A DNA stretch of 64,000 nucleotides from Cryptosporangium aurantiacum (lineage in GTDB: Bacteria; Actinomycetota; Actinomycetes; Mycobacteriales; Cryptosporangiaceae): contig NZ_FRCS01000017.1 in the NCBI RefSeq assembly GCF_900143005.1, positions 62,001 through 126,000 of the forward strand. The letters are read 5' to 3'. Numbering within the stretch: position 1 is the first letter of the stretch; each line of letters starts with the position of its first letter. A model generated the notes under the pieces. It saw nothing but the letters and a program-made list of their open reading frames with translations, had not been told where the DNA came from and did no database searches. The translations under genes were made by a program, and so were the position numbers. Shown in pieces: positions 8,981 through 17,259 of the stretch.

Positions 8981-9020
8981 TCGCAGCGAGCGCTAGCGAG
9001 CGAGGAGCGGAGCGGAGGAG
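8981..9020. repeat. GCGAGC/GGAGCGGAG low-complexity repeat between coxS and coxL
   Basis: This 40-bp stretch is made of reiterated GCGAGC and GGAGCGGAG words around the palindrome CGCTAGCG. It occupies most of the 79-bp coxS-coxL gap. Similar scattered words occur in other actinobacterial intergenic regions. It may have inserted there or affect coxL translation; function unknown. Confidence 0.5.
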
Positions 9021-9037
9021 GTCGACGGGATACACAG

Positions 9038-9505
9038 TCATCGCTGACCACCCTCAGCCGCGAGCTGCACGGCACGCACGATGTTGTGGTAACCCGTACA
9101 GCGGCAGAGGTTCCCTTCCAGACCGAGCCGGATCTCCTCCTCGGTCGGCGTCGGGTTTTCCTTCAGCAGGTCCACCGACTGCATGATCATTCCCGGCGTG
9201 CAGAAGCCGCACTGCAGGGCGTGGCACTCGCGGAACGCCTCCTGGACCGGGTGGAGGCTGCCGTTCGTCGCGAGTCCTTCGATCGTGGTGATCTCGGCGC
9301 CGTCGGCCTGCACCGCCAGCACGTTGCAGGACTTCACGCTGCGGCCGTTGAGGTGCACCGTGCAGGCACCGCAGTTGCTGGTGTCGCAGCCGATCACGGT
9401 GCCGGTCTTGCCGAGCCGCTCGCGCAGGTACTGCACCAGCAGCATGCGCGGTTCGACGTCGTCGGAGACGGTCGCGCCGTCAACTTTGAGGCTGATTCGA
9501 GTCAT
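9038..9505 (-). CDS. coxS: CO dehydrogenase-type small subunit, two 2Fe-2S clusters
   Basis: 155 residues. A plant-type 2Fe-2S motif occurs at about residues 39-60 ([15 protein letters not shown], then SCN), and the second, all-helical cluster domain has CGFCTPGM and CRCTGYHN. Length and spacing match CoxS/XdhC-type subunits exactly. It relays electrons from the molybdenum centre of CoxL to FAD in CoxM. It is the first structural gene after the GAF regulator gene (85-bp gap, likely containing its promoter) and is followed by a 79-bp gap before coxL. Confidence 0.95.
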   Translation of the reverse strand: MTRISLKVDGATVSDDVEPRMLLVQYLRERLGKTGTVIGCDTSNCGACTVHLNGRSVKSCNVLAVQADGAEITTIEGLATNGSLHPVQEAFRECHALQCGFCTPGMIMQSVDLLKENPTPTEEEIRLGLEGNLCRCTGYHNIVRAVQLAAEGGQR

Positions 9506-9590
9506 GGGGGAGCTCCATCGTCCTTCAGCCGGATGTGAGTCAGCTCACCCTAGGCAGCGCGCGGTTGGCGGAAGGTTGGACACGCGCGGC

Positions 9591-10868
9591 TCAGCGGCCC
9601 GCGACCGCCAGCCGGGCCTTGAGCAGCGGAATCGCCGGGTGCGGAGGGGCGATCCGCCGCAGGCAGGCCTCGACGACCTCCCGGTCGTACGGCGAGAGTT
9701 CCTCGCTGTAGCGCAGGACGGCGTCCGGCTGCGGGTCGGCGAGCAGGGCCTCGCGCAGCGCGACCGCGACGTAGTCGGCCAGCTCGCTCAACGCGGGCGA
9801 GTTCGTGCCCGGCAGCAGGTCTCCCCCGTAGGCCTCGACCGCCGCCGCGACGTGGCCGCCGCGGATCAGCGCGAGCACGTGCTGGACGTCGGTGGCGACC
9901 GGCATCAGCAGCCGGTACGGCCGGGACGACAGCTGGCCGCCGAGCGCGTGCCGCAGGTGGCTGACCTCGGCCTTGAGCGTGGAGAACGTGATCGCCTGAT
10001 CGCCGTAGACCATCGCGTGCAACTGCTCGAGCGACAGGCCCTCCGGGTGCAGCGCCAGCAGCGCGAGCACCTCCGTCTGGCGCCGGTTGAGCAGCAGCCG
10101 GTACCCGTCGAGCCGGGTCTCCGCGGTGCCGAGCAACGTCATCACCAGGCCGGGGTCGGCGGTCTGGTCCGGCTGCGCGGACGGGTGCTCGGTCGAGTAC
10201 GGGATCGCGGTCTCGATCAGCCGGGCCATCACCCGGGCGGTGGCCAGGCCGATCGGATGAGTGCGGTCCCAGGTGGTGGAGAGGTCGATGACGCCGAGCT
10301 TCCGACCCGAGGCCGGGTCGTGCACCGGCGCGGCCCAGCAAACCCAATTGGCGACGATACGCGCGTAGTGCTCGGCGCTGAACACCGTGGACGGTGTGTC
10401 CAAACGGTTGGCCAGGTCGAGGGCGTTGGTGCCGACCGACTCGTCGTCCCAGCGCCCGCCGGGCAGGAAGCCGACCTGCTCGGCCCGGTTGCGCATCACC
10501 CGGCCGCCGTAGGTCCAGAGGATCCGGGTGTTGGCGTCGGTCACCGCGATCACCAGGTCGCCGTCCTCGGCGGTCCGGCGCAGCTCGGATTCGACCGCCT
10601 CGACCGCGGCCTGCAGCGGGGTGTCGTTCCAGACCGCGTCGGTCTCCGACTCGTCGGCCATCGGTGCGGCCTCGACCTCGGTGGAGACGTGCGCTTCGCG
10701 GGAGCGGCCCCAGCTGTTCAGGATCTCCGGACGGACCTGGGCCGCGACGTCCCCGTGCTCGGTGAACAGTGTCCAGGCGCGCACCGCTTGCACCCTACGT
10801 TCCTGTAAGTCGCCGTCTGCCATCCGAGACCCCGATGTCCCTGTGATCGCGTTCGCCGTCACGGTCAT
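9591..10868 (-). CDS. GAF-domain transcriptional regulator of the cox genes
   Basis: 425 residues. The first 230 resemble the GAF sensor half of acetoin/CODH-type activators (RPEILNSWGRSREAHV, then WTYGGRVMRNRAEQVGFLPG and ESVGTNAL). There is no sigma-54 AAA domain. Instead a winged-helix-like region follows (LLLNRRQTEVLALLALHPEGLSLEQL, FSTLKAEVSHLRHALGG) resembling an OmpR/SARP DNA-binding fold. It is encoded between coxE and coxS on the same strand, so it probably senses a small molecule or redox state and controls the operon. ATG 10868 gives the longest product; an internal ATG at 10823 is possible. Confidence 0.8.
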   Translation of the reverse strand: MTVTANAITGTSGSRMADGDLQERRVQAVRAWTLFTEHGDVAAQVRPEILNSWGRSREAHVSTEVEAAPMADESETDAVWNDTPLQAAVEAVESELRRTAEDGDLVIAVTDANTRILWTYGGRVMRNRAEQVGFLPGGRWDDESVGTNALDLANRLDTPSTVFSAEHYARIVANWVCWAAPVHDPASGRKLGVIDLSTTWDRTHPIGLATARVMARLIETAIPYSTEHPSAQPDQTADPGLVMTLLGTAETRLDGYRLLLNRRQTEVLALLALHPEGLSLEQLHAMVYGDQAITFSTLKAEVSHLRHALGGQLSSRPYRLLMPVATDVQHVLALIRGGHVAAAVEAYGGDLLPGTNSPALSELADYVAVALREALLADPQPDAVLRYSEELSPYDREVVEACLRRIAPPHPAIPLLKARLAVAGR

Positions 10869-10903
10869 ACCACGGCGGTGACGTCGTCACAGCTCGATCG
10901 GGG

Positions 10904-12013
10904 TCAGGCCCGCGCCAGGACGTCCAGAAGCTCCGCGAATGCCGCCAGCGAGTGGCCGGCGACGAAGTCGTCCACGGACGGCAGCACCGCCTGGATGCCG
11001 ACCTGGATCGGTTCGTAGCCGTCCTTGCCACGGTGCGGGTTGACCCAGACGACGCGGTGCGCGATCCGGTGCAGCCGCGCCATCTGCTCGCCCAGCAGCG
11101 CCGCGTCGCCCCGCTCCCAGCCGTCGGAGAACACCACGACGACCGCGCCGCGAGCCAGGCCGCGACGGCCCCACCGGTCCAGGAACACCGTGAGCGTCTC
11201 GCCGAGCCGGGTGCCGCCGGACCAGTCCGGGACGGTCTGCCCGGCGGCGATCAGCGCCCGCTCCACGTCTCGGGTGCCCAGCGCCCTGGTCAGACGGGTG
11301 AGCCGGGTGCCGAGCGCGAACGTCTCCATGCCGGTCGTCTGCCGGCCGATCCGGTGCGCCAGCCGCAGCAGGGCGTCGGCGTACGCGCTCATCGACCCGG
11401 AGACGTCGATCAGCAGCACGACCGGGCGCGGCCGCAGGGCGTGGCGGCGCCACTCGAGCGCGGCGGGCTCCCCCATCCGGCGCAGGCTGGCCCGCAGCGT
11501 CCGGGACGCGTCCAGGGTTCCCCGGTGCCAGGGCCGCAGACGCCCGGACCGGCGCAGCGGCGGCCGCACATCCAGCGTCGCGAACATGGTGGCCAGCCGC
11601 GCCTTCTCGTTCGCGGTCAGCGTCGCCACGTCCCGGTGCCGGAGCACCTCGGCGGTGCTGGCCATCGCCCGGACGACCTCGTCGTCCTCCGCGCCGTCCC
11701 CGCCGTCGGACTCCGACGCCGGCAGGATCGACGACGACGTGGTGACCGCGGTCGGCGGGGCCGGGCGGCGCCGCGGCAGGCCCGACCGGTGGTCGAAGTA
11801 CGCCTGGTACACCTGGTCGTAGCGCTCCAGGTCGGCCGGGGAGCCGCACAGCGTGGCCCGGCCCGCGTGGTACGTCGCCGCCGCGTCGTCCAGCCCTGCC
11901 ATCGCCGCCGCGACGAGGTAACTCTGCGCCCGGTCGTGCGTGACCGGCACCCCGGCGGCGCGGAGCGCGACCGTGAAGCCGAGGAGAATGGCTTCCGCCG
12001 GGTTGTCACTCAC
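10904..12013 (-). CDS. coxE: VWA-domain protein CoxE-like
   Basis: 369 residues. The C-terminal half is a von Willebrand A domain with an intact MIDAS: LLIDVSGSMSAY (DxSxS), GGTRLG (Thr) and FSDGWERGD (Asp). The N-terminal half is helical, as in CoxE. CoxE works with the CoxD ATPase in maturing the molybdenum/copper centre of CODH in Oligotropha. GTG 12013 was chosen because it overlaps the coxD stop (GTGA) and begins at the family N-terminus; the frame stays open upstream inside coxD only by chance. Confidence 0.88.
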   Translation of the reverse strand: MSDNPAEAILLGFTVALRAAGVPVTHDRAQSYLVAAAMAGLDDAAATYHAGRATLCGSPADLERYDQVYQAYFDHRSGLPRRRPAPPTAVTTSSSILPASESDGGDGAEDDEVVRAMASTAEVLRHRDVATLTANEKARLATMFATLDVRPPLRRSGRLRPWHRGTLDASRTLRASLRRMGEPAALEWRRHALRPRPVVLLIDVSGSMSAYADALLRLAHRIGRQTTGMETFALGTRLTRLTRALGTRDVERALIAAGQTVPDWSGGTRLGETLTVFLDRWGRRGLARGAVVVVFSDGWERGDAALLGEQMARLHRIAHRVVWVNPHRGKDGYEPIQVGIQAVLPSVDDFVAGHSLAAFAELLDVLARA

Positions 12014-12879
12014 TGCGTGAGGAGCCGGTCGAGCGCGTGCCGCACCTTCTCCGCGTCCTCCCGGTACTTGACCAGGGCGCCGACCGTGCGCGCCGAGGAC
12101 TCCAGGTCGAGCTCGGTGACGCCGAGCAGGTGCAGCGCGCGGGCCCAGTCGAGCGTCTCCGCCACGCCCGGCGGTTTCTGCAGGTCGACGCCGCGCAGCG
12201 CCTGCACCGCGGTGACGACCTGACGATTCAGCGCGGCCGAGACCTCCGGGGCGCGCGAGCGGACGATCTCGATCTCCCGCTCCAGCCCCGGGTGGTCGAT
12301 CCAGTGGTAGAGGCAGCGCCGCTTGAGCGCGTCGTGCAGTTCGCGCGTGCGGTTCGACGTCAGGATCACGATCGGCGGGACGGCCGCCGCGACCGTGCCG
12401 AACTCCGGGATGCTCACCTGGTAGGTCGAGAGGACCTCCAGCAGGAACGCCTCGAACTCGTCGTCGGCGCGGTCGATCTCGTCGACCAGCAGCACCGCCG
12501 GCGCCTCCCGCAGGGCGGCCAGCACCGGCCTGGCCAGCAGGAACCGCTCGTCGTAGAGGGACTTCTCGGCCTGCTCGGCGTCGACGCCGCCGGAGGCCTC
12601 CAGCGCGCGCAGGTGCAGGATCTGCCGCGGGAAGTCCCAGTCGTAGAGCGCCTGGGTGGCGTCGATGCCCTCGTAACACTGCAGCCGGATCAGCGGCAGC
12701 GACAGGCTTTGGGCGATCGCCTCGGCCAGCGCGGTCTTGCCGGTGCCCGGCTCGCCCTCGAGCAGCAGCGGTCGCCGCATCCCGAGCGCGAGGAACGTCA
12801 CGGTGGCCAGCGCGTCGTCACAGAGGTAGCCGGTCCCGCCGAGGCGAGCGGCGATGTCGGCGGCGGAACGAAACTCCAT
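12010..12879 (-). CDS. coxD: MoxR-type AAA+ ATPase CoxD-like
   Basis: 289 residues of AAA+ fold: Walker A LLEGEPGTGKTALAEAI near 39-55, Walker B VLLVDEIDRADDEF near 130-143, and sensor ILTSNRTRELHDALKRRC. Family length matches CoxD/MoxR. With the VWA protein downstream it forms the MoxR-VWA pair that remodels the CODH active site. It is the first gene of the cox locus; the 48 bp before it separate it from the hydrolase gene and probably hold the promoter. Confidence 0.9.
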   Translation of the reverse strand: MEFRSAADIAARLGGTGYLCDDALATVTFLALGMRRPLLLEGEPGTGKTALAEAIAQSLSLPLIRLQCYEGIDATQALYDWDFPRQILHLRALEASGGVDAEQAEKSLYDERFLLARPVLAALREAPAVLLVDEIDRADDEFEAFLLEVLSTYQVSIPEFGTVAAAVPPIVILTSNRTRELHDALKRRCLYHWIDHPGLEREIEIVRSRAPEVSAALNRQVVTAVQALRGVDLQKPPGVAETLDWARALHLLGVTELDLESSARTVGALVKYREDAEKVRHALDRLLTQ

Positions 12880-12927
12880 TCGACGAGGCTACGCACAGAA
12901 GCGTTGGCCCCTGGTTGGGGCCCGGCC

Positions 12928-13800
12928 TCAGTCGGCGGCCCGGAGGAAGTCCAGGAGGTGCCGGGTGACCGTGTCCGGCTGTTCGAGGTGCAGGAAATGT
13001 CCGACGCCGGGCAGCAGCGCGGCCCGTGACGGTGGTGCGATCCGGGGCTCGACCACCGCGAAGAACCTCGGGTCGAGCGCGCCGTCCCGGTCTCCGTGCA
13101 GGTAGAGCAGCGGCACCCGGGGTGGTGCGGACGCCACTCGGGTGCCGCCGCGGGAGCGCAACGCACGGTAGTACGAGATGACCGCCGTGGCGTGCGCCCG
13201 GTCCGGCACCGCCCGTGCCAGCCGGTCCAGGTCGTCGATCGCGTCGTACCCCGGCGACCACCGCTTCCACAGCCTGCGCACCAGCCAGTCGAAGTTCCGC
13301 TCGGCCAGTCCCGGCACCTGGTTGTAGCCGATGTACCAGGAGTGGAACGGCTGCCGCAGCAGCGCGCCTCGCCACGGGCCTCGCGTCTCCGGCGTCGGGC
13401 TCAGGTACACCAGCGGCGGCACCGCGAGCAGCGCCACCCGGGAGTACGGCGAACCCTTGTCCCCCGCCACCGCGCTCGCCGCGATCGCGCCCCAGTCGTG
13501 CCCGACCAGCGCCGTCGTCGCGGTGCCGCCGAGCCGCTCGTGCAGCGCGATCGCGTCGGCGGCGAGCGCGCGCACGGAGTAGTCCCGGTCGGCCGGGATG
13601 CCGGACGGTGCGTATCCGCGGAGGAACGGCGCCGCGACCCGGTAACCCGCGTCGGCCAGCAGCGGCGCGACCGTGCGCCACGTCCACGCGGTGTCGGGGA
13701 AGCCGTGCAGCGCGATCAGCAGTTCCCCGTCCGGCGGCCCCCACTCGAGGACCCCGGCGGAGTGGGTCGGCAACTCGACGGAGTATTCCCTCGGCGGCAT
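12928..13800 (-). CDS. Alpha/beta hydrolase, epoxide-hydrolase-like
   Basis: 290 residues. The oxyanion motif HGFPDTAWTWR lies near residue 31 and the nucleophile elbow is GHDWGA near residue 100, where an Asp nucleophile is typical of epoxide hydrolases and haloalkane dehalogenases. The last third carries LLYLHGDRDGALDP and GVGHFLHLE (catalytic His). It likely hydrolyses an epoxide or similar small hydrophobic substrate. It lies on the same strand as, and just upstream of, the cox genes, but no functional link is visible. Confidence 0.85.
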   Translation of the reverse strand: MPPREYSVELPTHSAGVLEWGPPDGELLIALHGFPDTAWTWRTVAPLLADAGYRVAAPFLRGYAPSGIPADRDYSVRALAADAIALHERLGGTATTALVGHDWGAIAASAVAGDKGSPYSRVALLAVPPLVYLSPTPETRGPWRGALLRQPFHSWYIGYNQVPGLAERNFDWLVRRLWKRWSPGYDAIDDLDRLARAVPDRAHATAVISYYRALRSRGGTRVASAPPRVPLLYLHGDRDGALDPRFFAVVEPRIAPPSRAALLPGVGHFLHLEQPDTVTRHLLDFLRAAD

Positions 13801-13811
13801 GGCAATGAACG

Positions 13812-14813
13812 CTAGCCGGGAACGACGTCCTTCAGTCCGAAATGGCCGAACACCGACGGGTCGGCGAACGTGACGCAGCGGCGGATCAGCCCGTCCGCCA
13901 CGTCGAACACCTGGATCGAGTGGGCCCGGAGCACGCCGTCCACCGGGACGTACGCCGCCAGCGCCGGGCTCCCGTTCGCGCGCACCGGCACCGCGTGCCA
14001 GCCCGTTCCGCGCCGCTCGAAGACGCCCTCGATGAACTCGCGGTAGTGCGCCCGGCCGGTGAGCCAGAGCGGCACCGGCGGCATCTCCAGCACCACGTCG
14101 TCGGCCAGCAGGCGGGTCAGCCCGGGGACGTCGGCTGCTTCGAACGCGATCAGGTACCGCTCGACGACCGCGCGTTCACCGGGATCGGCGGGTTCGCGCA
14201 GGTCCTCGAGCACCGGCCCGGCCGACCGGAGCGTGGCCCTGGCCCGCTGCAGGCTGCTGTTCACCGACGCGACGCTGCTGTCCAGGGCTTCAGCGACCTC
14301 GGCGGCCGGCAACTGGAGCACCTCGCGCAGCACCAGCGCCGCCCGCTGCCGCGCCGGGAGCAACTGCAGCGCCGCGACCAACGCCAGCCGCAGCCCGGCG
14401 CGCTGCTGGACGGCGTCCGCCGGGTCGTCCCCTCCCCGGTCGCCCCCTCCCCGGCGGCTCAGCCGGGCGTCCGGGAACGGCTGCAACCACGGGACGTCGA
14501 GGTTCGGCACCAGCGGCGCCCGCGGATCGTCGCCGGGCGGTCCCAGGCCGCTGGGCAGCGGCCGCCTGCTCCGGCCCTCGAGTGCGGTGAGGCACGCGTT
14601 GGTCGCGATGCGGTGCAGCCAGGTCCGCACCGAGGCGCGCCGCGGGTCGTACCGGTCGGCGGCCCGCCAGGCTCGCAGCAGCGTCTCCTGCACCAGGTCC
14701 TCGGCCTCCTCGACGGAGCCGAGCATCCGGTAGCAGTGCGCCAGCAAGTCGCCGCGGTAGGCCTCGAACTGCTGCTGCGCCACGCCGGGAGCGTACGCCG
14801 CGATGAGTTTCAC
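13812..14813 (-). CDS. ECF sigma factor with C-terminal SnoaL-like domain (SigG/SigJ type)
   Basis: About 333 residues. Region 2 is FEAYRGDLLAHCYRM and VEEAEDLVQETLLRAW; region 4 is LLPARQRAALVLREVLQL and SSVASVNSSLQRARATL. The C-terminal 120 residues form a SnoaL/NTF2-like domain (VVERYLIAFEAADVPGLTRLLADD), as in SigJ/SigG-type ECF factors where it modulates activity in place of an anti-sigma factor. An insert rich in Arg/Gly (RRGGGDRGGDD) lies between regions 2 and 4. GTG 14813 is my preferred start; ATG 14912 is in frame but overlaps the divergent gene's ribosome site. Confidence 0.8.
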   Translation of the reverse strand: MKLIAAYAPGVAQQQFEAYRGDLLAHCYRMLGSVEEAEDLVQETLLRAWRAADRYDPRRASVRTWLHRIATNACLTALEGRSRRPLPSGLGPPGDDPRAPLVPNLDVPWLQPFPDARLSRRGGGDRGGDDPADAVQQRAGLRLALVAALQLLPARQRAALVLREVLQLPAAEVAEALDSSVASVNSSLQRARATLRSAGPVLEDLREPADPGERAVVERYLIAFEAADVPGLTRLLADDVVLEMPPVPLWLTGRAHYREFIEGVFERRGTGWHAVPVRANGSPALAAYVPVDGVLRAHSIQVFDVADGLIRRCVTFADPSVFGHFGLKDVVPG

Positions 14814-14880
14814 TCCCGGCGCCGGTATGTGGTGGGGAGGGCGGCCGGACCGTGGCCGCCGCAGCAGGAGGGAGCCCCCG

Positions 14881-15444
14881 ATGGGCGACGTCATCGTCAT
14901 CGAGTTCACCACGCTGGACGGCGTGGTCTCCGACCCCGACGGACGCTGGGGTACCGACCACGGCGGCTGGGCGTTCCGCTACGGGCCGGGACCGGTCAGC
15001 GACGACAAGTTCCGCCTGGGGGCGCGGATGGAGCGGGGCGTCCAGCTGTACGGCCGCCGGACGTGGGAACACTTCGCGCGCCTCTGGCCGGGCCGCGACA
15101 CCGACTACGCCCGTGTGATGAACGCGGCGCCGAAGCGCGTCGCCACCCGCACCGGCATCGACCCGAGCGCCTGGTCGAACTCGGCGGCGATCGACGGTGA
15201 CCCGGTGGCCTGGGTCGAGGCCGAGCGCACCCGGTGCGACGTCCTCGTGATCGGCAGCCTGAGCCTGGTGCACGCGCTGGCCGCCGCCGACCTCGTCGAC
15301 GAGTACCGGCTCGTCACGTTCCCGACCGTGGTCGGCGCGGGAGACCGGCTGTTCGCCACGGGCACGCCCACCGGCTTCCGGTTCACGGCCGCGGAGCCCG
15401 CCGACGCCGCCGTGCTGACGATCGTGCGTCGCGTGATCCCCTGA
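14881..15444 (+). CDS. Dihydrofolate reductase-family (RibD C-terminal) protein
   Basis: 187 residues of DHFR/RibD-C fold: VIVIEFTTLDGVVSDPDG at the N-terminus, YGRRTWEHF near 60 and DVLVIGSLSLVHALAAADLVDEYRL near 120. Such proteins are probable NADPH-dependent reductases of unknown substrate. The ATG at 14881 follows AGGAGGGAG. It is divergent from the SnoaL-type sigma factor, a pairing seen often in actinobacteria, so it is a candidate member of that factor's regulon. The frame is open further upstream but without coding character. Confidence 0.82.
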   Translation: MGDVIVIEFTTLDGVVSDPDGRWGTDHGGWAFRYGPGPVSDDKFRLGARMERGVQLYGRRTWEHFARLWPGRDTDYARVMNAAPKRVATRTGIDPSAWSNSAAIDGDPVAWVEAERTRCDVLVIGSLSLVHALAAADLVDEYRLVTFPTVVGAGDRLFATGTPTGFRFTAAEPADAAVLTIVRRVIP

Positions 15445-15463
15445 CCGCGCCCACGCGCCGGTG

Positions 15464-15511
15464 AGCAGATTGCATTTGGAAGGGCCATACGTCTTCCAAA
15501 TGCAATCCGCT
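15464..15511. repeat. 48-nt palindromic element, copy 1; also a hairpin terminator
   Basis: It contains a perfect 15-bp inverted repeat, GATTGCATTTGGAAG (15468-15482) against its complement (15493-15507), loop 10 bases, lying between two convergent genes. The outer 22 and 12 bases match a second copy at 45988-46035 almost exactly. The element is clearly AT-richer than its surroundings. Confidence 0.85.
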
Positions 15512-15534
15512 TGGGCGCAGCCGGGAGCGTCAAC

Positions 15535-16305
15535 TCACGTCGCGAGGCGCCGGACCAGCTCGTCGGCGATCGCTCGCATACCGGCGGCGTTCGGGTGGAA
15601 CGCGGCCGCCGCCCGGCGCGGACTCGCCACGAACCCGTTCACCCACGGCTCCGGCGATCCGACGCCGTGCCCGACACTGAGCTCGGACGCCTTGACCAGG
15701 TCGGCGCCGGTGGCCTGGGCAGCCACCGCGAACGCGCCGGAGACGCGGCGTCCCAGTGCCCGCAGCGCCTTGTGCTGCGCCTCGGTGAACGGCGCGGGCG
15801 GGGCCTTCTCGTCCAGGATCGTGAGGTAGTCGACGAGCACCACCCGCGCGCCGGGCGCCCGGGTCCGCACGGCCTCCACCACCTGCCGCAGCCCGTCCAC
15901 CGCGACGTCCGGATCCCTGACCGGCACCGGCCCGCGAGCCAGAGCGTTACCCAGCGGCCGGGTCAGCCACGAGCGCTGGAACCGGTTCGCCCAGGCCAGC
16001 CGCAGCACCGTCGCGAGGTAGCCCAGGTCGTTGCCGCCCGCGGTGACCGTCACCAGGTCCGCGTCCGCCGGGACACCGGAGAGCTGCGGCGGGTACGTCT
16101 TCCGGGCGACGCGCTGCGACTGGTCCAGGATCGTCGCGGTCGTCGCACCGGACACCGTCAGGTCGGTCAGCTGGGCGCCGAGCGCGTCCGCGAGCAGGTG
16201 GGCGTAGTTGCTCCCGGAGCGGCCGGCCGTCGCGTCGACGACCGGCGGGATCCCCGGCCCGGCCGCGAACGAACTTCCGAGAGCAACCACGTGTCGGTAA
16301 GCCAT
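15535..16305 (-). CDS. SGNH/GDSL hydrolase
   Basis: 256 residues. Block I is VVALGSSFAAG with the Ser nucleophile in GSS near residue 11, block III is TVTAGGNDLGYL (Gly/Asn oxyanion) and block V is AFHPNAAGM with catalytic His. This is the lipase/esterase type of SGNH hydrolase common in actinomycetes. No signal peptide is visible, so it is probably cytosolic. It is monocistronic, closed by the palindromic element downstream. Confidence 0.88.
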   Translation of the reverse strand: MAYRHVVALGSSFAAGPGIPPVVDATAGRSGSNYAHLLADALGAQLTDLTVSGATTATILDQSQRVARKTYPPQLSGVPADADLVTVTAGGNDLGYLATVLRLAWANRFQRSWLTRPLGNALARGPVPVRDPDVAVDGLRQVVEAVRTRAPGARVVLVDYLTILDEKAPPAPFTEAQHKALRALGRRVSGAFAVAAQATGADLVKASELSVGHGVGSPEPWVNGFVASPRRAAAAFHPNAAGMRAIADELVRRLAT

Positions 16306-16376
16306 GCCGTCATCCGATCACGCGCGACCGCCGTGCTCACACGGCGGTATAACCGCAGTCGGAGCAGTATGGAGCG

Positions 16377-17255
16377 GTGGACCTGATCACCGTTCCGTTC
16401 AACTCCTCCGGCTCCTCGGTCGGCGTCGCGCGGGCACCGTCCGCCCTGCTCGACGCCGGGTTGGCGACCGCGCTGCCCGGCGCGCGCGTGGTCGAGGCCG
16501 CGGTGCCGATCACCGACCCGGCCCGCGGCCCGAGCGGCCTGGCTGCGGAGGACGCGCTGGCCGCGATGGTGACCTCGGTGTCCGAGCGGGTGCTGGACGC
16601 CTGGGCCGCCGACCGCGTCCCGGTCGTGCTCGGCGGTGACTGCCCGGTGCTGCTCGGCGGGCTCGTTGCCGCCGAGCACCGCGGTTACGGCGCGGGGCTG
16701 GTCTTCGTCGACGGGCACGAGGACGCCTGGGACCCGCACCGCTCCCCCAGCGGCGAGGCGGCAGACAGCGAGATCGCGCTCGCGCTCGGATGGGTTCCCG
16801 CGCCGGCGGCGCTGGCCCCGGTCCTGCCCTGCCTGCGCGCGTCCGATCTGGTGCAACTCGGTCCTCGGGACGCTACCGAGCTGGCCGACGCCGGGCAGCG
16901 GACCATCGCCGACCGGGTGCCGGTGCTGGCCGGGGAGCGCCTCGCCGCCCCGGGCGGTGGTGAGATCGGGGAACGGATGGCGGCCGGGCTGATCGCCCGT
17001 ACCGAGCACTGGTGGCTGCACGTGGACCTCGACGTGCTGAGCACCGGCGCGCTGTCCGCCGTGGACTATCCGCAGCCCGGCGGCCTCACCTGGGACCAGC
17101 TCGAAACGCTGACCGCGTCCCTGCTGCGCATCGGCGGCTGCGGCGGGCTGAGCGTCTGCATCTACAACCCGGACCTCGACGGCGGTGCGGCCGCCGGGCG
17201 CATCGCCCAGTACGTCGCGGGCGCCGCGCGTCTGCTGGAGCAGCGCGCGGCGTGA
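16377..17255 (+). CDS. Arginase/agmatinase-family protein with a Cys-substituted metal site
   Basis: 292 residues of ureohydrolase fold. Metal motifs are LGGDCPVLLG near 86-95 (canonical GGDHS), FVDGHEDAWDP near 112 (canonical DAHxD) and LHVDLDVLS near 213 (canonical SFDxDxxDP). One Mn ligand His is therefore Cys; the other ligands are kept. True arginases need that His, so substrate and metal are uncertain. GTG 16377 follows GGAG words; an ATG eight bases upstream is in another frame. Confidence 0.78.
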   Translation: MDLITVPFNSSGSSVGVARAPSALLDAGLATALPGARVVEAAVPITDPARGPSGLAAEDALAAMVTSVSERVLDAWAADRVPVVLGGDCPVLLGGLVAAEHRGYGAGLVFVDGHEDAWDPHRSPSGEAADSEIALALGWVPAPAALAPVLPCLRASDLVQLGPRDATELADAGQRTIADRVPVLAGERLAAPGGGEIGERMAAGLIARTEHWWLHVDLDVLSTGALSAVDYPQPGGLTWDQLETLTASLLRIGGCGGLSVCIYNPDLDGGAAAGRIAQYVAGAARLLEQRAA

Positions 17256-17259
17256 ACCG

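Noticed and set aside
10904-12679. CoxE with a long N-terminal extension
   Set aside because: The extra residues are the coxD gene read in another frame; the coxE family start is GTG 12013.
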